DNA of 7,239 nt, taken from contig JAGXHH010000239.1 of assembly GCA_024636355.1 (NCBI GenBank), forward strand, positions 1 to 7,239. The letters run 5' to 3'. This DNA is from Desulfobacteraceae bacterium (GTDB lineage Bacteria > Desulfobacterota > Desulfobacteria > Desulfobacterales > Desulfosalsimonadaceae). Shown one piece after another: positions 1-5,556 of the stretch (position 1 is its first letter; the number at the start of each line of letters is the position of its first letter). Below the pieces are notes generated by a model. The model did not search any database and had not been told where the DNA came from. It worked only from the letters and a program-made list of their open reading frames with translations. A program made the position numbers and the translations under genes.

Positions 1-674
1 GACAGGATGTACTCGGCCGACATGAGCCACTCTTCAATCGTGGCCGAAAGTCCGCGCTTTAACAGGACCGGCTTGCCGAGCCGCCCCACGGATTTGAGCA
101 GTTCGAAATTCTGCATGTTCCGGGCCCCCACCTGGACCACGTCCACATACTTCATCACCAGGTCCGCCTGGGCCGGGCTGGTGATTTCGGTCACCACCGG
201 CATGCCGTAAGCCTCCCGGGCTTCCGCCAGGATCTTCAACCCCTCTTCACCCATACCCTGGAACGCATACGGCGAGGTCCGCGGTTTGAACGCCCCGCCC
301 CGGAAAAGCACCGCACCATAGCGCCGGACCTCTTTGGCAATGGCCATGACCTGGGCACGGCTTTCCACGGCACACGGCCCGGCAATCACTACGATCCGCT
401 CGCCGCCGACCGACACGTCGCCCACGCGGACGCGGGTATCTTCAGGATGCATCTGGCGGCTGACCAGCTTAAATGCGGTATCAACCGGCACGACACGGGC
501 AACGCCGGAAAGCGTCTGAAAATAGGCCGGATCATGCCCCGCAAAGCTGGTGGCGCCGATAATGCTCTGCCCCGCATCGGTGATCTCCCGGAAAATGGCG
601 TTGCCTTCCCGCAGGATGCTCAAAATCGAGTTTTTCTGTTCCTGGCTGATGTCCGGTTTTAAGACGATTAACAT
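1..674 (-). CDS. aroF: 3-deoxy-7-phosphoheptulonate (DAHP) synthase, 3' part missing at window edge
   Basis: It condenses phosphoenolpyruvate and erythrose 4-phosphate to DAHP, the committed step of aromatic amino acid synthesis, in the cytoplasm. I translated 224 codons from the ATG at 674-672. Residues 1-70 resemble the N-terminal ferredoxin-like regulatory domain of type I-beta DAHP synthases such as the Thermotoga enzyme. The catalytic barrel follows, with IAGPCAVES at 97-105, FRGGAFKPRTSPYAFQG at 124-140, VGARNMQNFELLK at 182-194 and KPVLLKRGLSATIEEWL at 201-217. The family is about 335-340 residues, so roughly 110 C-terminal residues lie outside the window. The start is supported by a GGGAG ribosome site (682-686) seven bases upstream. 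The long leader carries a phenylalanine attenuator, so expression should rise when charged tRNA-Phe is scarce. Family assignment is firm; the symbol aroF follows common annotation of this subtype. Confidence 0.95.
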   Translation of the reverse strand, partial: MLIVLKPDISQEQKNSILSILREGNAIFREITDAGQSIIGATSFAGHDPAYFQTLSGVARVVPVDTAFKLVSRQMHPEDTRVRVGDVSVGGERIVVIAGPCAVESRAQVMAIAKEVRRYGAVLFRGGAFKPRTSPYAFQGMGEEGLKILAEAREAYGMPVVTEITSPAQADLVMKYVDVVQVGARNMQNFELLKSVGRLGKPVLLKRGLSATIEEWLMSAEYIL

Positions 675-747
675 GGCCTGTCTCCCTGCTCCTGGTTGTT
701 TTTTAATTGTTAACGGTTCGCTCGATTTATAGTTTTGAATAGCGCAC

Positions 748-786
748 AAAAAAAAGCCCCGGCGGTATTCCCACCCGGGCTTTTTT
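748..786 (-). terminator. Attenuator terminator 2, tandem to the first
   Basis: The minus-strand stem runs GCCCGGGTGG (780-771) against CCGCCGGGGC (765-756), with two small bulges and a 5-base loop, followed by eight T residues (755-748). Flanking A and T runs can lengthen the stem. It lies 14 bases after the T-tract of terminator 1 and before the aroF ribosome site. Its 5' arm repeats the 5' arm of terminator 1 (CCCGGGTGG), so it can be captured by the 3' arm of terminator 1. Confidence 0.85.
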
Positions 787-896
787 CCCAAAATAAAAAA
801 CCCCGGGTGGACAGTTGCTTGTCCACCCGGGGCGATTGTCAGTTATGCTTGATCAGATCGCCGGATGGACGCTTCTAAAGATAAAAAAGAAGCGTC
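756..896 (-). promoter_or_regulatory. Phenylalanine transcription attenuator (alternative RNA stems)
   Basis: On the minus-strand RNA, segment 1 (896-889, GACGCTTC, inside the Phe codons) pairs perfectly over 8 bp with the start of segment 2 (875-868, GAAGCGTC). Segment 2 continues as GTCCATCCGG (870-861), which can instead pair with segment 3 (830-821, CCGGGTGGAC) over 10 bp with one G-U pair. Segment 3 also forms a 12-bp perfect stem with segment 4 (812-801), the first terminator. A ribosome stalled on Phe codons would cover segment 1, release segment 2 and form 2:3, allowing readthrough into aroF. When Phe-tRNA is plentiful, 3:4 forms and transcription stops. Segment 4 can also pair with the 5' arm of a second terminator (9 bp), extending the switch. 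The complementarities are read directly from the sequence; the regulatory outcome is inferred from the classical attenuation model. Confidence 0.85.
791..832 (-). terminator. Attenuator terminator 1
   Basis: A 12-bp perfect GC-rich stem, CCCCGGGTGGAC (832-821) with GTCCACCCGGGG (812-801), encloses an 8-base loop. It is followed on the minus strand by a T-rich tract (TTTTTTATTT, 800-791). This is a strong intrinsic terminator in the aroF leader, downstream of the leader peptide stop. Confidence 0.92.
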
Positions 897-939
897 GGAA
901 ACCAAAAAAGAAATTGTCGTTTACATAATCCGGGGTCAT
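853..939 (-). CDS. Phe-rich leader peptide of the aroF attenuator
   Basis: This is a 28-residue peptide reading MTPDYVNDN, then FFFGFRRFFFIF, then RSVHPAI and a TGA stop. Eight of the thirteen codons from residue 10 to 22 are Phe, in two runs of three plus two singles. That is the signature of a ribosome-stalling leader, comparable to the E. coli pheA leader peptide. I prefer the ATG at 939 because an AAAGG (950-954) lies ten bases upstream. The in-frame ATG at 963 would add eight residues, but it has no Shine-Dalgarno and would leave a 5' leader of only about ten bases from the predicted transcription start. The gene lies between a good promoter and two tandem terminators upstream of DAHP synthase. 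Its job is inferred to be sensing Phe-tRNA by translation, with the peptide itself having no further role. Confidence 0.85.
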   Translation of the reverse strand: MTPDYVNDNFFFGFRRFFFIFRSVHPAI

Positions 940-979
940 GTCGTGCCAGCCTTTGATCAGCATTAAATAATTTTTAAAA

Positions 980-1008
980 ATCTTAAAGCCGCAGCGTGTA
1001 CCTGTCAA
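980..1008 (-). promoter_or_regulatory. Sigma70-type promoter of the aroF leader transcript
   Basis: On the minus strand a perfect -35 TTGACA (1008-1003) is followed by a 17-base spacer and a -10 TAAGAT (985-980, 4 of 6 consensus bases). Transcription should start near 973, just ahead of the Phe-rich leader peptide. The box lies about 57 bases beyond the stop codon of the DUF456 gene, so aroF probably has its own promoter rather than relying on readthrough. Confidence 0.75.
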
Positions 1009-1064
1009 GCTTTTATTTCAGCTTCCCGGTATTGTTGTGAACCGCAAGCAGAGTATAGTGCCTG

Positions 1065-1571
1065 TTAAAAAATACCCAGGAAAAGGACAATCACAATCAA
1101 CACACCGATCATCGTTTTGACCAGGATCGCCCCGACTCGGCCGTAGAAGGCGCCGATGGCGGACTGATACGCAAGGGTGAAATCTTTTTTTTCAACATAC
1201 TCCATGGCGAACGCTCCCAGAAAGACGCCGAGGCACAGCCCGATGATCGTGCCGATGATCGGTACCGGGGTCCCTATGATCGCGCCGATAATGCCCCCGA
1301 TGACCGCACCGATGACCGCCTTTCCCGAAGCCCCCCGCTTCCGGGTCACCGTCACGCTCAGTATCCATTCCAGGATTTCACCGATTATTGCCAGGCCGAA
1401 GACAACGGCGAGCCGCATCCAACTGATCTCCATGGACCAGACGATCAGGTTATGGACCAGCGCACCGCCGATCATCACAAAATTTCCGGGCAGTCCCAGG
1501 GGAGTTAAGATCAGCCCCGCCAGACAGAAGAGCCCGAGAACCACCACCGCGATCAGTCCTATTGCTTCCAT
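1065..1571 (-). CDS. DUF456 family membrane protein
   Basis: A 168-residue, very hydrophobic protein of unknown function that fits the DUF456 family. About five membrane segments are visible: roughly 3-24, 29-47, 53-72, a long Gly/Ile-rich stretch at 84-121 that may cross twice (repeated GxxxG-like steps such as GAVIGGIIGAIIG), and 146-168. The polar interruptions are VTRKRGASGK (74-83) and the EYVEKKDF loop (124-131). There is no signal peptide separate from the first membrane segment and no catalytic motif I can name. The ATG at 1571 is supported by an AAGGGG ribosome site five bases upstream. The gene ends about 57 bases before the aroF promoter on the same strand, and no clear terminator was seen between them. 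The family call rests on the Gly-rich hydrophobic pattern and length; biochemical function is unknown. Confidence 0.8.
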   Translation of the reverse strand: MEAIGLIAVVVLGLFCLAGLILTPLGLPGNFVMIGGALVHNLIVWSMEISWMRLAVVFGLAIIGEILEWILSVTVTRKRGASGKAVIGAVIGGIIGAIIGTPVPIIGTIIGLCLGVFLGAFAMEYVEKKDFTLAYQSAIGAFYGRVGAILVKTMIGVLIVIVLFLGIF

Positions 1572-1655
1572 TAGTACCCCTTAGCGACATCATCAGACCA
1601 GTTGTTAAAACGTAATCCGGTTTCCGGAAAAACTCCAGCGGCCATATTACTGGAT

Positions 1656-1809
1656 TCGTAAAAAGCTGTCGTACCCCGGTTCCCGGTGATTTTGCAGGCA
1701 GGAACTTTTTCACAACTATGCACACCGCTTCGGCAGGGGGGGTGGCATAGTTGTGAAAAAATTCCTTTGTTCAAAAACGCCGAATCCGGGGTACGACAGC
1801 TTTTTACGA
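1656..1809. repeat. Imperfect palindromic repeat element with 24-bp perfect outer arms
   Basis: The outer arms 1656-1679 and 1786-1809 are perfect reverse complements over 24 bases. The inner arms 1701-1720 and 1745-1764 (ending CACAACTATG / CATAGTTGTG) are also complementary with one mismatch. The sequence between the outer and inner arms is only partly complementary. The whole unit would fold into a long hairpin with a short G-rich loop region. Positions 1656-1697 recur in inverted orientation at 3385-3426 with 40 of 42 identical bases, so this is a dispersed repeat. It contains no transposase gene and lies between the DUF456 gene and the radical SAM gene. It may be a non-autonomous mobile element or a REP/BIME-like unit. 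Confidence 0.85.
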
Positions 1810-1835
1810 CGCCATCAAACTTGTTACAAAGTCAA

Positions 1836-1959
1836 GATGGCTAAGTTAAAAGTTCCATATACAAGGCGTAGGGTTTTTTCATACGCGAAGGCATACAAGT
1901 CGTATGAGCGGATGAAAAATCGCTACAACGCGGTAGATGGGACTTTTAACGACGCCATC
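1836..1959. repeat. Second palindromic repeat, GATGGC...GCCATC ends
   Basis: This 124-base element starts GATGGCTAAGTTAAAAG and its complementary end (1959-1943) reads GATGGCGTCGTTAAAAG. Imperfect complementarity continues towards a centre near CATACAAGTCGTATG, so the transcript could form a long hairpin. It ends 6 bases before the stop codon of the minus-strand radical SAM gene and could act as its 3' processing or termination structure. The end sequence GACGCCATC is shared with the 3' edge of the preceding palindrome (1808-1816), linking the two repeats. No coding capacity. Confidence 0.8.
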
Positions 1960-1965
1960 TCCGCT

Positions 1966-3243
1966 TCAGCTCACCCAGCCGGTTCTGCCGGCCACCAGGT
2001 CCTCTACCCTCTGGTGCAGCCATCCTTCCATCCCGGGCTCCAGGTAAAACGTCGGGTGGAGCAGATCGGTTTCAGGACCGATGATTTTCTTTTCCCGGGC
2101 GATTTCGGCAAGCGGTGTATCCGGGTAGATCCGGATGCCGGCGGTGAGCTTGACCATTTCCAGATCGAGTGATTCGGCAAACGCGATACTTTCCTCCACG
2201 GTCTGCCGGGTCTCGCCCGGCCCGCCCAGGAGCAGAAAGCCCATCCGTTCGATGCCATGTTTGTGGAACAATCCGGAAGCCTGCCGGATCTCAGCCGGTC
2301 CGAACTTCTTGTTCATGGCCGAAAGGATGCACTCACTGGAGCTCTCAAATCCGAGACTGATCCCGGTGCAGCCGGCATCGGCCATCTGTTTCACCAGTTC
2401 GTCATCGACCCGGGTCGGGTAGACGATCGCCTGCCAGGTGATCCCGAGCCCGGCAGAAATGATACGGTCACACAATTGCCTGGAATACGCCGGCGGAATG
2501 TTGAAAATATTGTCCACGAAGAAAAACCGCTTGAATCCTGCCGCCACAAATTCCTGCAGATTTTCGATCACCCGATCGATGCTGCGGGTCCGCATGTGCC
2601 GCCCCTCGATTGACGGCGTGGAGCAATAACTGCACTTCATCGGGCACCCGCGCCGGGTTTGAAACGGCACCAGAATCTCCTTCCGGTCCAGATCGTCCGG
2701 CAGCACCAGGTGCACATCCGGCTTCGGCATCGGGTAATCGTCCAGGCACAGACTCCGATCCGGCGGCGCCTGGAGACCGTCTCGGGTCCACAAACCCTTT
2801 ATGCCTTTTACGGGCCGATTATCAGCCAACCTGTCCAGGATTTCGAGAAAGGCCGCCTCCCCTTCTCCCTGGATGCCCATGTCGGCTTCCAGGAATTCGA
2901 GTGCCGCCTTCGGGAATATGCTGTAACCCGGACCGCCAAGAACGATCGGGGCGTCGGACCGCCGCCGGCATTCTTCTATGACCATTTTGACCTGCGGGAG
3001 CAGGAACTTCGGCGGCGCCATGGCCTGGTCGTCGATGTTGCGCACTGAAATGCCGATCACATCCGGTGAAACGGCATCGAAACTCGGCCCCAGTTCTCTG
3101 TCCACATGCTCCGGCCGCATGAGATTGACCACGCGGACCGCATGGCCGGCCGCATCGACGGCCGCCGCGATACAGGCCATTCCAAGCGGCAGGACCGGCA
3201 TGTTGATCTGTTCGGTATTGGCTGAGATGAGCAAAACATTCAT
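1966..3243 (-). CDS. Cobalamin-binding-domain / radical SAM protein, substrate unknown
   Basis: A 425-residue cytoplasmic enzyme. Residues 1-140 look like a B12-binding Rossmann domain of the BchE-like group: MNVLLISANTEQ, then a PLGMACIAAAVDAAGH helix, PDVIGISV at 60-67, VLGGPGYS at 101-108 and GIQGEGEAAF at 123-132. The classical DxHxxG histidine loop is not apparent, as is usual in B12-radical SAM proteins. The radical SAM core starts near 190 with the cluster motif CPMKCSYC (Cys 200, 204, 207), which binds the [4Fe-4S] cluster that cleaves S-adenosylmethionine. Further core features are FFFVDNIFN (240-248), GISLGFES (294-301) and LLGGPGET (338-345). Family members act as methyltransferases, cyclases or ring-modifying enzymes, but nothing here identifies the substrate. 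The start ATG lacks a strong ribosome site (AGGAAA lies too far upstream). It stands alone, with repeats on both sides, divergent from the DUF6485 gene. Confidence 0.88.
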   Translation of the reverse strand: MNVLLISANTEQINMPVLPLGMACIAAAVDAAGHAVRVVNLMRPEHVDRELGPSFDAVSPDVIGISVRNIDDQAMAPPKFLLPQVKMVIEECRRRSDAPIVLGGPGYSIFPKAALEFLEADMGIQGEGEAAFLEILDRLADNRPVKGIKGLWTRDGLQAPPDRSLCLDDYPMPKPDVHLVLPDDLDRKEILVPFQTRRGCPMKCSYCSTPSIEGRHMRTRSIDRVIENLQEFVAAGFKRFFFVDNIFNIPPAYSRQLCDRIISAGLGITWQAIVYPTRVDDELVKQMADAGCTGISLGFESSSECILSAMNKKFGPAEIRQASGLFHKHGIERMGFLLLGGPGETRQTVEESIAFAESLDLEMVKLTAGIRIYPDTPLAEIAREKKIIGPETDLLHPTFYLEPGMEGWLHQRVEDLVAGRTGWVS

Positions 3244-3384
3244 TTTATCGCTTCACTTTTCCTGGAAAGTTAATATGGTTATCCGTAAAACTCCAGTAAC
3301 TGGGATCTTAATGTCCTGAAAGGGTATCACATCGTAATTGTACTCGGATTGTAACGATTCAGCTAATACCTTCCAAGGAACTTC

Positions 3385-3426
3385 CTGCAAAATCACCGGA
3401 AACCGTGGTACGACAGCTTTTTACGA
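3385..3426 (+). repeat. Inverted third copy of the 1656-1697 repeat arm
   Basis: Bases 3385-3426 (beginning CTGCAAAATCACCGG and ending CAGCTTTTTACGA) match the reverse complement of 1656-1697 at 40 of 42 positions. Only a half-element is present; no matching inverted arm follows. It lies in the divergent region between the radical SAM and DUF6485 genes, so it is a solo half of the palindrome or a decayed copy. Confidence 0.85.
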
Positions 3427-3430
3427 AAAG

Positions 3431-3477
3431 CCGATCCGTGCACGAGCACGTTTACGTTCACGTGCACGGAAAATCGG
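3431..3477. repeat. Degenerate CGNNYA hexamer array forming a palindrome
   Basis: From 3437 the sequence reads as five hexamers of pattern CGNNYA (CGTGCA, CGAGCA, CGTTTA, CGTTCA, CGTGCA). The outer parts CCGTGCACG (3436-3444) and CGTGCACGG (3461-3469) are perfect complements, and flanking CCGAT (3431-3435) and ATCGG (3473-3477) extend the stem around a 3-base bulge. There is no T-tract on either side, so it is not a standard terminator. It directly follows the half-repeat at 3385-3426. Confidence 0.7.
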
Positions 3478-3490
3478 TGACATCTGCGCA

Positions 3491-3579
3491 TGTATATCAA
3501 ACAACTCTGTGTTTCAGTGTCTCCCGAGGAGCCCCGATCGAGATCTTCCGTTTCCAAACCTCAACGGATTTGATATACA
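3491..3579. repeat. 11-bp inverted repeat bounding 89 bases upstream of the DUF6485 gene
   Basis: TGTATATCAAA (3491-3501) and TTTGATATACA (3569-3579) are perfect reverse complements separated by 67 bases, with weaker complementarity further in. It lies 64 bases upstream of the DUF6485 start. It could be a small repeat element or a paired operator; nothing in the sequence decides between these. The rest of 3244-3643 contains no convincing gene: the open frame extending upstream of 3644 runs through the repeats and has no ribosome site. Confidence 0.5.
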
Positions 3580-3643
3580 ACAAAACCTATTTCGTTTTTC
3601 AAATTGTTCGAAAACCAGGACAACCGGCCGAAGGAGGAAATTT

Positions 3644-3847
3644 ATGGAATGCCTGAATGAAAAAAACCTGGAGAAATGCACCTGCACCTATGAAGGATGC
3701 CCGAGAAAGGGAAACTGCTGCGAATGCATCAGCTATCATCTGAAAAGCCGACAACTGCCCGGCTGCTGTTTTCCAAAGGATGCCGAAGCGACGTATGACC
3801 GGTCTTTCGGTCATTTCGCCCGCCTGGTCAATGAAGGGAAGGTTTAG
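3644..3847 (+). CDS. Small Cys-rich DUF6485 family protein
   Basis: A 67-residue protein with nine cysteines (3, 12, 14, 19, 25, 26, 28, 41, 42), patterned as CTCTYEGCPRKGNCCECISYH (starting at 12), then LPGCCFP (38-44) and YDRSFGHFARLV (51-62). This fits my recollection of DUF6485, short cytosolic proteins found mainly in anaerobes. The paired cysteines suggest binding of zinc or an Fe-S cluster, but that is inference. The start is chosen by a near-perfect AAGGAGG (3631-3637) six bases upstream of ATG 3644. A longer in-frame opening back to 3338 has no ribosome site and overlaps repeats. It is monocistronic and divergent from the radical SAM gene. No signal peptide or membrane segment is seen. 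Function is unknown. Confidence 0.85.
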   Translation: MECLNEKNLEKCTCTYEGCPRKGNCCECISYHLKSRQLPGCCFPKDAEATYDRSFGHFARLVNEGKV

Positions 3848-3896
3848 GGAAAAATTCCAACGGCAACCGGCATATAAAGGCATTTGCCGACCGTCT

Positions 3897-3938
3897 CCGG
3901 ATTGTCGTGTTCTTTGGCAAAAAAACACGGCAGTCCGG
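3897..3938. repeat. 15-bp hairpin downstream of the DUF6485 gene
   Basis: CCGGATTGTCGTGTT (3897-3911) and AACACGGCAGTCCGG (3924-3938) pair over 15 bp, including two G-U wobbles on the plus-strand RNA, with a 12-base A-rich loop. It begins 49 bases after the DUF6485 stop, between convergent genes, where a terminator would be expected. It lacks a T-tract on either strand. It may stabilise the transcript end, support factor-dependent termination, or be another repeat remnant. Confidence 0.55.
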
Positions 3939-3974
3939 CATGATGCACTCGTAAAAGTTCCGCAATCGGTATGG

Positions 3975-4007
3975 GATAGCTAAGTTAAACGTTCCTTATA
4001 CGCCATC
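3975..4007. repeat. Internally deleted remnant of the 1836-1959 palindrome
   Basis: Bases 3975-4000 match 1836-1861 at 23 of 26 positions (GATAGCTAAGTTAAACG against GATGGCTAAGTTAAAAG). The match passes straight into CGCCATC (4001-4007), which is the other end of the palindrome. The copy therefore looks like both ends with about 90 central bases missing. Its last two bases are part of the stop codon of the minus-strand diguanylate cyclase gene (TCA, 4006-4008 on the plus strand). Just upstream, 3943-3958 (GATGCACTCGTAAAAG) resembles the same end family. Confidence 0.7.
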
Positions 4008-5556
4008 AGGAAATATCCCGGGAAACAATTACCCGGTTGCGGCCCCGATCTTTTGCCGCATACAACGCCCGGTCGGCTGCATGGATTATCTCTTCAGGGG
4101 TTTGGACCGGATTGTCCGGATCATAGCCGGCAATGCCGCCGCTCACGGTCACCTTGAGCGCTTCTTCCTGATACTCGAAAGCGTATTCCGAAAACGCCTT
4201 ACGGAAACGTTCAGAAAACACCCATGCGGCATCTTCCGGCGTTTCCGGCAGCAGCACCAGGAATTCCTCCCCACCGAAACGACAGGGAATGTCACTGTCC
4301 CGTAATTCGTCCGCCAGCAATTTCCCGAATATATTCAAAACCATATCGCCGCAAAGATGGCCATGGGAATCATTGATCTGTTTAAAATTATCGATGTCGA
4401 AAACGCAAATAGAAAACTGTCGATCATACCGACGGGCGCTCGAGAGTTCCCGGCATAAGGCATCCATGCAGTATCTACGGTTATACAGCCCCGTCAATTC
4501 ATCTTTGATGGTCAATTCGGCCATCTTTTTCATTGAAGACCGGAATTCGACCGCCGCCCGGTATTTGTTCAGGGCATTGTGCATTACCTCAACCAGCGCG
4601 GAGCGGCTCAGTTTTTCTTTGGGCAGATAATCGTAGGCCCCGGCCCGGAAAACTTCCGCGGCCACGAATTCATCTCCATGCGCAGTTATGACGACCACCG
4701 GCAATTCGATACCGGAAAGTTGCATTCGGTTTAGGAAATCAAGCGCGGTGCCGTCCGATAATTGAAAATCGAGAAGAATCAGGTCATATGATTTTTCTTC
4801 CAGCTGCTCGAAGGCATTATGGATCGAAACCGACCTGCTTAGAGCAAAAGATTGGGATTCAGGCTTGAGCAATCCGAAAATCATATGGTAATCAAGATCG
4901 GCGTCCTCAACCGAGAGAACCCGCAGCGGGGCACTCTCAGGGAACCCTTCGGCAACTGTGCGTTGATTTCCGGGATGCAGCCGTTTTATACGACTTACGA
5001 TAGATTCAATCCGCTGCCCGACCTGCATGATTTGAGTCAAATGTTGATGCATCTGTTCAGGGTCAGCGACTTTTTCCCTGGCGCTTGAAATTTTTGACAG
5101 CAGGTGGGTAATCGGCTGCACCAGTTCGTATACGCTGGCACCCGCCATTTCAAGTATGACCTTTAAACGTTCATCTTCGACCAGCGCTTTCTGCTGCTCG
5201 AGAATTCTCCGGTTTGCCCGCTGCAGTTCCATTATATTTTGTTCGAGTTTGCCGGATTTTTTCTTCAGTTCGATTTCCATTCGTTTCTGTTGCAGCACCT
5301 CGTCAAATACCGGGCAGGGCGTCAACGAATCCGCCTGACAGGTTACGACATTCCCCGTGGGTTTGTTCAGAAAAACCTGCTCCTCATCATCACGCTTATT
5401 CCTTCGACGTGCAGGCCACCGGCAAAAGACACCGGCCAATGCACCGACAATTACCGGCAACAAGTAGCGATGCGGCTCCAATACGGCCCCTGTTTCCAGC
5501 AGGTTGATGGAAGTCAACACCACCATCAGGAAAGCGCCGGCGAGTGCCGGTTTCAT
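4006..5556 (-). CDS. Membrane-anchored receiver-GGDEF diguanylate cyclase with degenerate HisKA segment
   Basis: A 516-residue protein predicted to make the second messenger cyclic di-GMP from two GTP. Two hydrophobic segments (about 5-22 and 30-46) form an inner-membrane hairpin, followed by a basic stretch (PARRRNKR) and a likely coiled coil at 86-130. Residues 131-193 resemble a histidine-kinase dimerisation domain, but the phosphoacceptor position is Tyr (143, YELVQPIT) and there is no ATPase domain, so it should not autophosphorylate. The receiver domain (211-330) keeps its acidic pair E217/D218, phospho-acceptor D263, T291 and K313. The GGDEF domain (345-512) has DELTGLYNRR (352-361), FDIDNFKQIND (386-396) and the active signature GGEEF (428-432). 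An allosteric I-site RDSD (419-422) lies exactly five residues before it. The ATG at 5556 has no close ribosome site. Phosphorylation by an unlinked kinase is the likely control. Confidence 0.92.
   Translation of the reverse strand: MKPALAGAFLMVVLTSINLLETGAVLEPHRYLLPVIVGALAGVFCRWPARRRNKRDDEEQVFLNKPTGNVVTCQADSLTPCPVFDEVLQQKRMEIELKKKSGKLEQNIMELQRANRRILEQQKALVEDERLKVILEMAGASVYELVQPITHLLSKISSAREKVADPEQMHQHLTQIMQVGQRIESIVSRIKRLHPGNQRTVAEGFPESAPLRVLSVEDADLDYHMIFGLLKPESQSFALSRSVSIHNAFEQLEEKSYDLILLDFQLSDGTALDFLNRMQLSGIELPVVVITAHGDEFVAAEVFRAGAYDYLPKEKLSRSALVEVMHNALNKYRAAVEFRSSMKKMAELTIKDELTGLYNRRYCMDALCRELSSARRYDRQFSICVFDIDNFKQINDSHGHLCGDMVLNIFGKLLADELRDSDIPCRFGGEEFLVLLPETPEDAAWVFSERFRKAFSEYAFEYQEEALKVTVSGGIAGYDPDNPVQTPEEIIHAADRALYAAKDRGRNRVIVSRDIS

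Noticed and set aside
1177..1584. 135-codon open frame on the plus strand across the DUF456 gene
   Set aside because: The product is a low-complexity Met/Pro/Thr-rich mirror of the Gly/Ile-rich membrane protein on the other strand, with no ribosome site.
1753..2172. 139-codon open frame on the plus strand through the palindromes into the radical SAM gene
   Set aside because: It runs through two repeat elements and then antisense to the 3' end of the radical SAM gene. No ribosome site or family resemblance.
3338..3643. N-terminal extension of the DUF6485 gene
   Set aside because: The extension translates repeat DNA (an Arg/Ala-rich stretch from the hexamer array) and has no ribosome site, whereas ATG 3644 has AAGGAGG at ideal spacing and matches the family's length.
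3897..3938. Strong intrinsic terminator between the convergent DUF6485 and cyclase genes
   Set aside because: The 15-bp stem is good but lacks a T-tract on both strands, so I list it as a hairpin rather than a terminator.
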